DNA of 64,000 nt from Elusimicrobiota bacterium (lineage in GTDB: Bacteria; CG03; SLGR01; JAFGSA01), in the NCBI GenBank assembly GCA_016934855.1, contig JAFGSA010000002.1:1-64000 (forward strand). The letters run 5' to 3'. Below the pieces are notes generated by a model. The model did not search any database and was not told where the DNA came from. It worked only from the letters and a program-made list of their open reading frames with translations. This document shows positions 42,645 to 54,600 of this stretch, piece after piece (within the stretch, counting starts at the first letter, position 1; the number at the start of each line of letters is the position of its first letter). The position numbers and the translations under genes were made by a program.

Positions 42645-45600
42645 TCAGGTGGCGCCGGCGAAAGCTTCGGCGAACTTCAGCCTCAGCCTGTGGCTGTCCC
42701 TGTCGCCGCCGGCGAAAAATGTCTGCTCGAAGATATTACGCAGGATTATATATAAGCTCATTATCCCGAACCTGGATGTATCCGCTATAACATATGCGGG
42801 CTCTATTATCAGCTCGTCGGTTTCGTTCTTCTTCAGCGGTATAAGGAACTTCATACCGCTGGGTATATGGCCGGTGGTCCACATGAGTATCTTCTCGGAA
42901 TACATCCGCATGAGAGCCGTCAGCCTGCTCAACCCGCTGAGATCATCTATATATATCTTCTCCGGCTCTATGTATCCTGCAGAACTGGTTACCTTTACTA
43001 TCTGCTTTTTGCCGTACGGGATACCCGAGACTGCCGGAGAGACAAGGGCATCTTCATCTTCCCTTCTTTTTCCGCTTCTCATCTCATCTATAACTTTATT
43101 AAGCCTCTTACCCGCTATCGACTCCTCTATCTGTTCCGCCTCCCTGTGGAATCCCGGTATAAGGTGCAGATGCGAAGCCCTGAATTCCGCTATGTCTCGG
43201 TACCCGGAGCGTCTACCCTGCGCAGCGGTCTCTCTCAAGTAGTCTTCATAGGCCCTGTACCATTTCATGATCTCGTAGCCGTCATGGGCCAGGGCCGCCG
43301 CAAGAAGAACGGGATCATACTTTATCCCGTCGAAGAAAGTCTTACCCATATAAACCGTCTTTCTTCTCAATCCGGCATGTATCGACTGGTAATGGTCTTC
43401 GTCATCAAGAACCAGCAGAGGGCTGCCGCCAGGCAGGTCCACTACGACGATATTATAACCGTCTCTGAGGGACTCGGCCAGAACCGGATAGCCGGATTTT
43501 TCCATGATATCCAGCGCCGATTCTACAAGGGACCTGTTCTCGCCTCGCACATCTATATAGTCCCTGTCGGATACATCTATCTTCACCTGTTCCCTGCCGT
43601 GAACAAACATCAGTTCATTATCTCTTATCCTGCCGTTTACTTCTTCGTGAAGAACCCCCTTTCCCTTTGCGATGTTCGAGTCTTCCGGAACGATAATATA
43701 ACCATTGAAATATTCCGTTATTCTTGATATCGGAGCGTTCATGTCCCAGCGCTGGCCGGTCCACCTGGACGGCGGGAAAGCCTTGATCATGTCTTTTAAG
43801 GCGGCAAAATCTTCGCCGTCTTTGCCGTGCACTATGTAACTTTTTCCTTCGCTGTCATATATCCTTGCCGCGGGTACAGGCATGACTTCGTTCTCTTCCA
43901 GGTCGACCAGGGGTATTCCCTGCCTGGCAAGCTCAGCCGCTATGCTCCCCGGATGCAGCGTCGAGACCCATATCTTCCTCTCGGGATCGTACTTGGGCCT
44001 TACAGGAAGCGCTTTCAAGGCAGCGAGCCTGTCTTCGAAAGTCCCATCAACGAGTTCATACTGTCCCCATGGGGTCTCTACGGTAATGACCTTGCCGGAT
44101 GCGCGCCCGTATGCATACCTCCAGGCAGCGCGCCTCGAGAAAAGAGACTCCAGCAGGGACGGGGAACGCTTGCCCGTCCTGTAACCCGACGGCACGGCAT
44201 CCAGCGGTGTATCATAGAATATCCTTGCATCCGCAGTCCGGACAGCCATCTCCGGGGTGCCGGCATATTCCTCATTCAAGTACATCCTCGCTATCCTGGT
44301 AAATATTATCGGGAACAGCAGCAATGTAAGCGCTGTCTGGATGAAATATGCAAGTCTTTCATCATTGAAAATACCTCGCCCGAACGAGTGGAATTTTTCG
44401 TGTATCAATATGCTGTACAATATGTACGCTTTGTTCAGAAAACTTCTTTCTTCTTTTATAAGGAACCCGGCCGGGATCCTGACTATCCCGTCGGCACTTA
44501 CATAGAGACCGATGAATTTTCCGAAAAGATTTTCATAATCATCCGTAGTTATGATCTGATATTCCTCGCCGAAAAAGTCTCTCACTATGGCTATCAGCCT
44601 TAGATCTATAAGACCTTCTTCGGACAGCATCATTATCAGTTTATCTTCCGTCATATTCGCCGTATCAAGCTCCGGATACAGCCCTTTCAGCCGCGCGCGT
44701 ATATTGTCCGCTTTACCGTTTGCGGAGATATCATTAAAATGCTTCAGGTTATCGCCGAAGAATGTTATCACGTATTCGACGACACCCTGAAATACGGAAA
44801 GGATGGAGAAAGTAACGATGATCTGCTCAATCGTATCCACGACCGGCCCGGCATTCTCGGGTATCAGCGCGCTTATTATCACAGGTACCGCAAAACTCAT
44901 AATAATACCGGCGATTATACCGGTTCTTTTCTGCCTGAAATAGCTTTTCGTAAGTCCCTTCTGCTGCGTTTCAGGTTCAGGAACTGACTGGTAACCAGCC
45001 GCGGCGGCTTCTTCAGGCACCTGGATCTTATGGCTTTCCGGCTGGTGCCGTTCGAGTATTCTGCCGTGCCTTTTAACCACATACTGCTGCATACCGGCCA
45101 GCTCCCTGTTGAACCTGGACAACACGTCTTTGGCATATACTTTCCTGCGAGGCAGGACTATAGCCCTCAAACCGGTACTCATACCTTCGAACACGAGTTT
45201 CCTGCGGTCTTTTTTGTCTATACTGCCGTAAACAAGTGCCCGGATATCCTTCTTCTTCATACGGGCAAAATCACGCAATACCCGCATCATCTCGTCCTGG
45301 AGGACCCTTATTATCCTTTCTTCTTCCGGCAAGGAAAGTTCCCCCTCAAGACCGCTTTCCCTAAGGAATCCGATTATCCTAAGAGCCATACCTCCCTCTA
45401 TTATATCGTCGATATATCCGCGCAATTCGGCTTTATCCGCAAAATACATCAGCTCGGTGTCTATCTTGAATACCTTTTCTCCGTCTTCGGAGACCATAAG
45501 GTTACCCTTGTTGCCCCTCCCGAACATATCAGCGTTACCCAGTATGCAGTCCAGTGCGGCCATCCTCGCCAGCTGGACGAGCTGCTCATCTTTCAGTGAC

Positions 45601-48600
45601 AGCTTCACTTTCTCCTGCCTGCCCATATTGTCCCTTGCCGTTATCGCGTCCGGTATAAAATCCTGCACATGCACGAATTCGCCCTCGGGCGGAAGCGCAG
45701 TTGACAGTCCCGTACGGTTGCCGGCGCGTCTTATCCTGTAGAGTTCCTCGAGCGTCCCGCCTTCCCGGTCTATCCAGACCAGCCTTCCGTCAGGAACGGC
45801 AACGCCTGACCTCTGAAGCATCCTCTGGGCGACCATTGCATTGATGCCGGACACGGACAATGGATACAGACTTTCATCAAGAACAGATGAAAGCCTCATA
45901 AGGTTACCCATCTTCAATACGTGTTTCTTCTCTGAATCGGCTGCTGTTACGAAAACCGCAGCGCCCACTCCGCCGCGGGCGAGCTCGAGACGTTTTTCCC
46001 TGACCGCTTCGCGTATATATACCTGATCAGGCTCGGTCTTTTCTTCGGGAACGGTAAATGCCGCATATATGTTGATGTCGCCCGGCCTTCTTCCGGATCG
46101 GCGGTCGAGTTCTATGAGATCCACCGAATCCAGCATGTATCCCCCTGCCGTGCCGGGATCCACTTCCGCATCGAAATAAACACGTTCCTTTCCTTCTCCG
46201 AAATATATGTTGTAAGTGAATCCCGGCCCGCTGCCGCCGCGGTGATACCTTATGCTTATTTTAGTAAATCCTTTAAGCAAGCCTTCGGTCACTTCTTCCG
46301 CCCTGATATCCCTGAAGAAAGAAGTATCGTCTGTTCTCAGCATGACCCGCCGGCCTTCTTCAGCGGACATTCTTATCACCCCCGAAGCGTTCTCGAAAAC
46401 AGCCGCGCCGGTCTGCCTGTCATGGAGAGATATCTTCCCTGATTCTATATCGAAACAGCAGACCAGGGTCTCGGAGCGCACGATTATATTGCCGTCCAGA
46501 TCCATGTACTGCTTCGCCGCCTCCTCAATGCTGAGAACAGGCACCGCGGCGGAAAGGTCTATACGCGCGGCGCCGCCTTCAATAACCGGCCCCGCCAGAA
46601 CGGGAACATGCTCTCCGGCTCCCTTAAACCATTCGCCTATGAATTTCCTGAGAAAATATCTGGCTTTTTTACGGGTTATTTCACCCGACCTGACATACTC
46701 CCTGAAATATCTGAGAGCAAACAATATCCATTCCAGCATTATCCTCGTCTGGCTCATATCCAGGAGGAACTTCTTCCACCTCAGGCCGAGCATGTGTCCC
46801 AGCGGCCTGTTAACTTCGAGCGTCTCATGATTTGAAGCAAGCACGGCGCCGCCCGAATCGATCACTCTTACATCCACAACGTACTCGCCTTCGGGAACAG
46901 GCTTGCCCGAAAGGCTGTTTATTGAAAGCTGTTTTCTTATGTCTTCCGGCAGCCGGTCTAAAGTCAGCTCTATCTTCTTGTTGGCGCCTATATCAATTTT
47001 GCCTTCCGGTATGAGCTCCCATAAAGGTATGACTATCTTCCTCGATACGCCTTCCAGCTCTTTTCTCGACGGTTTTCCCGGATAGGAATCCTCGTCCAGC
47101 CCGCTGACCTCTATCTCTACGGATAAATCTTCGGAGCTGTATTCGCCCGAATCGTTTATAAGCCATAATCCGTCGAACCAGTATTCTCCCGTCTTCCTCT
47201 GCTTACTATCCATGACTATAGACGGAAGCAGCGGCTGGTTCGCCAGCCTCACGGCCTCGGCGCCGGCTTTCGCGGGGCTTCCCGAATCGCGCTCATAATC
47301 CCATACTGACCAGACTATAGAATGCCATATGTCCGCGAAACAGAACATCAGCTGACCGTTATAATGGGAGTCTCTCCTGTACTGTTCTATCTTTCTCTTT
47401 AGGAACTTGTACTGGAATTCCTGGGAATTCCTGATGAATTCATCCAGCGTCCTGCCGGTATCAACTCCGGCTACGTCGAACATGTAATACGGCTGGAAAT
47501 TATGGTAAACCAGCCTCATGAGCACGCGTTTCGCCAGCTTGTCCTTTTCGGAAAGTTTTTCGTAAGGTCTCTTCATGAGGTACCTGTAGCGCCTTATCCT
47601 CCTCCAGTCCAGGTCCTCCCATCCGTCTATCCCCGAGAGTATCTTTTCCATTATATGCCTGGCAGGCAGCGCCTGGGCGCCGAACTCTGACGGCATCTTC
47701 GTCCTTTTCTCGTTATAGAACCACGCGGGATTATACCAGTCGGGATAAAGATGCTCGTCGTAATCCGAACGTATTTTTATGAGTCTTGTCGGGTCTTCCT
47801 CCTGCACGGCCCTGAAGAGCAGTTCGTCCAGGCTGTAATCCTTGTCCGTGAGGTCAGTCATGCCGGGTTCGTTGTGACAGCACCAAAGTACTATCGAAGG
47901 ATGATCCCCCAGGAGTCTCACCATATCCTTTATCTGCTTCACGGCTTCGGCCCGGAATACGTCGGAATCGGAATATTTCCATTGAAGTGAAAAATCCTGC
48001 CACACGAGTATCCCTTCTTCGTCGCAGCTGTCATAGAATTCTCCGGGAGAAACATGAGCATGTACCCTGACCGTGTTCAGGTTGGCCTGCCTCATTTTCT
48101 GTATGTCTCCCGTCATGAAACGCCCGGCCTCGCTGAGCCACAGCGTCGGCACGTAATTGGTGCCTCTCACCTCGACTTTCCTGCCGTTCAGGTACCAGGC
48201 CCCTTCCTCATCATGCTGAATCTCCCTGACACCCACCCTGGTACTGTACTCGTCCAGCATCCTCCCTTTCTCTCTTGTCACCACTTTTATCCTGTAAAGG
48301 TAAGGTTTTTTACCGGGTTTGAGCATGTCCCAGCTCTGCCATAATTTAGCCTGCGGAATATCAACATGCAACACGGCTTCGCCGCAGTTTTCCGCTACCA
48401 GGCCCTCTCTTTCCTCTCTCTTTATTTCCCTTGTGACACCCGAAGAAGGATCGTATTCTTCTACGATTATTTCGTAGTCTACCGTTTTTTCAGACCCGCT
48501 TTTGTTCTCGGTAAGCAGTTTTATCTCTATCCCGGCGTCGGCCACGAGGTTACCCTGCCCGTCTTCCTTTATATCCATCTTGCCTGCACCGTTCCGGGCG

Positions 48601-51600
48601 ATACGCGTCTGCACTGCCGAACCGGTCGTCCTTACGCTGTTCCTCACCGTTATGGATAAGTCTCCCCAGACACCCCCGGTTATCATGTCCTGCCCTACAT
48701 CCGCTATCCATCCCCAGTCATACGGAATCATGCGGGCTCCGGGCCTCAGATCCCATAACCCGAACACCCCTTTAATAAGCCGTTTCATGTTAGGCCACGG
48801 AGTATCGTACTGGTCCACGGATCCGGCTTCCTCATGAGGGGAATCTATCATTATCACTATGTCATTATCGCCTCCATTGAGGTAACCGGATATATCGGCT
48901 TCAACCGGCTGGAAATAGCCCTCATGCTGCACGACAAGCCTGCCGTTGACGTATATCCGTGAAATATAATCCGCTCCCTTGAGGTTAAGAAGGACCTGCT
49001 TCCCGGATCTCCTGAGTTCATCAAGTTCGGCAGAACTGATAGTAACCTGCCTGTGGAAGAACATTTTACCCGCATAGTTGCCTATCTCTTCGTCGAGCGC
49101 CCAGTTCTGCGGAAGACTCATGGTCTTATTGAGATCTCCGTAGCCTATCACACCCCATTCGCCGTTAAGATCCGTCCTTACCCCTTCTCCCGCTCGGTCT
49201 GCGGCGATGTTTATCCGGACCGGCTCTGTTTCCCTGAACATGGCTGGTTCCGGGATCACCGTTTCACCGGCAGCCTTATTATCAATGTATATCCTCAAAA
49301 GATCTTTTAGAGGATTGGGTCTGCCGAAAATCCTGCGCTGTATGCCCCGGTATATCTTCCTGTGATCATCATAGCTTTCCTCGCCGAACGTCGCCACATA
49401 GAGCTCGTGGAATATTATCTCTCCCAGGTGCGGCCTGAACCGCTCTTCGGTTACAAAATCCTCTGAAAGCAGTATTCCGCGCCCTTCGGAAAAAGCAAGC
49501 AGGTAATCTTCGCGGCCTTTAACCAGTGCGTCAAAAAGCCGTATATCTATCGGCACGCCGTTTTGCAGTTTCAGTTTCATCTCCAGCAGCTTCGCCCTGA
49601 TTTCAGCGATCTCCTTCCTGTCTTTTCCCGAGACCGCGGGTATCAGGAAGAATATCCTGTGCCTGAGAAGCGCTTCCAGCCTTTCATCCAGGGCGGATAT
49701 CTCGGCCGCCAGAATATCCCTCTGTTCGCCGGTCATATCGTCCCAGGAAGTGCTCGAACGGTACATACTGCCTGCCGAATAAAGAAGGCTGCTGCCCTTG
49801 CCTATGCCGCCTCCCGGCTCCGCCGGCACCGGCACAAGCTCGTCAAAATCGATGTAATCTTTCCACCTGGGCCCGTTACCGCTCCAGTCCGGATGAGTAT
49901 ACCTGTCACCGTTATATTCGTCATAATACCTCTGGATAGTGAGGAAATAATCCCGGGGCGACTGCTGCCCGAATACCAGGGCGTAGAATTCCGGGTCGTC
50001 ATACCTGTGCTCGAGCGCATAACATCCTATCAGAGTTCTCAGTATAGCCATATACTCGGTGCCCGGATCTGATTTCTGCTGGACTTCATGATGCCCCAGC
50101 ACGTCCCAGGGCCCCAGGTTCCACTGTTTCATTGAAGCTATGGTAAGAGATAAGACATTGGCAAGCTGCTGGTCGCCGGGCATGTTTGTCGGGAACCTGT
50201 AGGAGAATGATGTGCCTATCTGTTCAAAACTGACCGACATGTCATTCAGATCCCTCTTGTCCACATCATGCCAGCTCGTCTGCAGTTCCAGTTCGTCGAA
50301 AATCTGCATTGTTCTTTCATAAGTCATATCTTCCGGGCTTATACCCAGATGCGCTCCCGCGTAAGGATGAAGCGGATCCCCGCTCCCAGGCTGCGTCTGC
50401 AGTATGCCGACGCCCTGACTGATGTCATTTTCCGGATTCAAGGTTATGGGAAACCCGTCCACAGTCCAGTTCACGCTGGCCATTTTTTCGGGGGCGTTCA
50501 GGCCGTTCCATGTACTATAGGCATTTCTCATCCGGCCCGCTCGCGTCACGGCGGGACCTCCGTCATAATGGACTATTATGGCGGTCACCCGGTCCACCCG
50601 GTTCCTGTATCTCGTAGTGAATATATCTTCCATGAACGAGGCAGGCTCGCCGCCCGGGATTACCAGGTTCCCGGACCTGTCGAAACTCAGCGGCTGTACG
50701 AGAGATAGGATATCCTGTATCCTCTCGGGCACCATGATCTCGTTGATTACCGTCCTGTCTCCCATCACTTCCGTCGGGATGGTGAAATCGATGATCGGCG
50801 TCGGTTCGGCCTCGATCACACCTTCCGGCATGGCCACTTCCTGGATATCCCTGTCCAGCGTTTCACCGCTGGGCGGCACCGGCGTATACCTTCCGGTACC
50901 CAGGCTGTTGTATCCGTAAAGAATGCCCTTCCGGAGTACCGTGGCGGCAAACATGGAGATAATGACTATCACGTGCATTATCTTAAGTATCACCTTGACG
51001 ACCTTGGCAGTCAGCGTTGCGATGATGCTGCGCTGGTACACTCCCGTTCTTTCGTTTATATACCCCCTCAGAAGAGGTTTCAGCCTGTTTGCCCTGCCAA
51101 AAACCCTGCGCTGTATGCCGCGGTATATTTTCCTGTGTTCGTTATAATTCTTTTCCCCGAACTCTGATACGTAGAGTTCATGAAACATGATCTCGCCCAG
51201 GTGAGGTCTGAACTTCCAGTCCAGGAAATCTCCGGAAAGAAGTATATCCTTCCCGGCTGAAAAAGCCAGCAGATAGTCTTCCCGGTCTTTTACCAGAGCT
51301 TTGAAAAGACGGATTCCCGCCGGTTCGCCGTTTTCAAGCCTAGATCCCATATCCCGCAGCCTGACCCTGATCTTAGCGACTTTTTTCCTGTCTTTTCCCA
51401 ATAGCGCGGGTATAAAGAATAATATCCTGCGCTCAAGGAGACCTGTCAGCCTCTCGTCCAGCGCCGATATCTCAGCCGAGAGTATTTTACGCTGCTGCCC
51501 GGTCATGTCGTCCCAGGCTGTACTCGTTTGGTATATCCTGACGCAGTCAAGCAGGCTGCTGCCTTTGCCGATACTGCCGTTTATCCTGCCCTTATAGTGT

Positions 51601-54600
51601 TCCATGAGTTTCTTGCTGGCGTCATCCATCCCGCCGATACCATCGGTAAAATCGACCGGCATATGTATTACTTTTCGAGCCGAACCTTCCTGCTGTTCTA
51701 TTATCGCTTCGCGGAAAAACTCTATTGTCCTATACATCTCAGCGAGAGAACTGTTCCCTCCCCCGCGGTCGCTGTGGCCGCCGCCTCGGACGGTCTCGAG
51801 CCCCGGGGCTGTCTTTGCAGAGAAAAATACCGTGGCACAGTTAACAGCCCCGTTCCCGGAGGCGCGTCTTATCCTGTAGCGTACAGTGAAATCGTTATTG
51901 CGCGCTTCCATAAGGGCTTCCGGATCCGGAGAATTCCTTAGCTCTCTCATGAACTCCCGGGTGTTTATCCCCTCTTTACCTATTACCTGATATATGACGA
52001 CGACCTTATCCGCGTACTCCACCGAGTATTTTTCAGGTTCTTCGAGTATAAAATCGTAATCCGCGTCTATTTCATAGTCAACCACGCTCCCGGCCGGAGC
52101 CCTGGCAAGCTTGTCCGTGTACCTTCTCATGTTCTCTTCCAGCTGTTTCTTGATGTCGTTAAACCTGGCGAAAAGTTCTGCTTCGCTTTCTATCATCCGG
52201 ATCGCCGCCTCGGGCGACTCGGCCGTCATGAGGATATTGACGAGCTTTCTTCTTATCCTGTCCATGTGCCAGAAGGTCTCGCCCCTGGTTATGTTTCTCG
52301 TATAACCGAGCACGTTAACCATCTCAGCGAGCCTGCGCAAGGAAGCATCCGCATGAGCGAAAGAGGACATATATGAAGGCCATTGCCCACTGTAGGTATC
52401 TCCTATCAGGCCCCCGGCGGCCAGCCAGCCGGTCGCTTTGGACCACGGCACATCGCCGGCTTCCCCGGAGAGCAGATCGAAAAGGAACTTGGAAGTGGTA
52501 TAAGCACTTTCATTCTGCGGCAGGTAATTATATGTATTGAAGAAACCTTTCAATATATGTTCCATGGAATACTCGTAAAGAAGATACGAATGATGGTCGA
52601 CTATATATATATCGAAATATTCCGCATACGGCCTGAAACTTTCCATATTCGACATGGGAATGTCGAACACGAATAATGTCTGGCCTCTAGAGGACTTTAT
52701 CGAATCGAGCAGTTCTAAATGTTCTTTCTTGAGTTCTTTTTTCCCATCAAGAGAAAGAAGATGCACCCTTCTTTCCGTATCGCCTATCTTATATATCCCG
52801 TGATCCGCTGCTTCAGGAGAATCTTCACTGACCCTTGTAAGACGCACATCGCCCAGTTCAGCCTGGAGTTTCCGCATCATGAGTGCCGCGGTAGTTATAC
52901 CGTCCATGTCCGGATCATAGATTATGACTATATCATCATGCTCCTTTGCGGCTGTCTTGACTGCCGATTTAAGCCTGAGCCTCGCATCGTTAAGGCGCAT
53001 CCTTCCCTTCTTCTTTGTCCAGGCCAGGTCCACCGATCTCTCCATCTCCGATTTTTCGACTGTCTTTTCGGCAAGCGCGGGGACTTCCGGCTTCTCTTCG
53101 AGCGGTATGAGCTCGTCATCGTACAGGAGGTCCTCTTTCTTTGTATCGCGGGGCACCTCCTCCCTCATCTCGTCGACGATACCTATACCCAGCAGCCTCA
53201 CCATGGTGTCTATGCCGGACTTCCTGGAGATATCCTTCCAGGTGCCGTAAGCGGCGGGCCGGCCGTTAGGCAGACGCCTGATTATCCTGTATTCGGTCCG
53301 TACAGTATTTTTCCTGGTCTTGGTCTGAATAAGCAGTTTGAAAGGTGGATCGTCTTCGCTGAAATAACTTTCATTGTTCCAGCTGATATTGAAAGTGCCC
53401 GCCCCGCCCTCTATAACCGCACCCATCGCATTAAGGGCTGCCAGAGCCGCCTCATCCCTGTTCGTGCCGGCGTATACGGTCTTTCCCATATACGTAACGA
53501 CGACAACAGCCCGGTTATCCTCATACCTGAGGTAGATCATAGGCTTGGGCTGCCTGACGGAAGGATCCACTTCGCTGCGTTTCATCCAGCTTATGAGTCC
53601 TTCCGTATCCGCGAAATCGTTCTCGGTACCTATAAAAACGAACTTCGCCGGTACTCCGTACGCTTCGCCCAGAGATCCTTCCCTTCCCCTTAAGTACTCC
53701 ATCAGGTCGACCCTGTATCCGTTGGCGCCGAACTGGATTCCCAGGTCCATGTACATTATGACCCCGTCTATGGTCCTGCCGACAGATTCTTCAAGGGTGG
53801 CCCAGGGCGACTGGAAATACTCGGTACTCTTAGTATAGGAAGAGAACTTGTATTCGACTTTATCCTTGAATACTTTTTCCTTATGGAGCTGCGTCCTGGA
53901 AGACTTTGACTCTACTATAAAGCATTTCCCCGGATAGGATTCAATCTCGTTCACGTCCTTTACGAAACCGAGGATATAGGCGAGCGGGCCTTCTATAGCA
54001 ACGACCATGTCCAGTTCGGTAAAATAGCGGCCGTTCAGTATGGCGTCTCTTCCCGACTGGAGAACTGAATCCCTGACCATCTTCCTTATACCTTCCGGGC
54101 TCATGTCGTATCCGGCGCCGCGGAGCTCCGCTATCCTTCTCTGTGCAGCAGGTTTATCCAGCTCGGCAGTCAGGTATTCGACCCAGTTCATTATCGATCT
54201 TAATTCCAGCTCCACCCCGGTAAGCCTCGAATACAGCACTCCCTCCATTATCTTGGAGAGCTGTTCGTGGCTCTGGAACCGCCTCATCACGTCATGGAAC
54301 AGCTGACCGAACTTGGCATCATCGGGAGGTATAGAGATAAGATTATCGGCCATTACAAAAACGAACCTTCCCCTGAGATCTTCTCTCTGCCGAAGTTCTT
54401 CGACGTATTCTCTTATCTCTTCTATGCCCTGACCGTCGACAGCTATGACTATCTTATCGAAACCACCCCATTCTCCCTCGGCATCCCCGCCTCTTCTGAA
54501 ATGTTCATAGGCCTCGTTCCACCAGGCTTTGAACCGCCTGAGCGATTCATCCGCCTTTGATTCGTAGTCCGCCGTATCCTCGCCGGTACCGGGATGGTAG

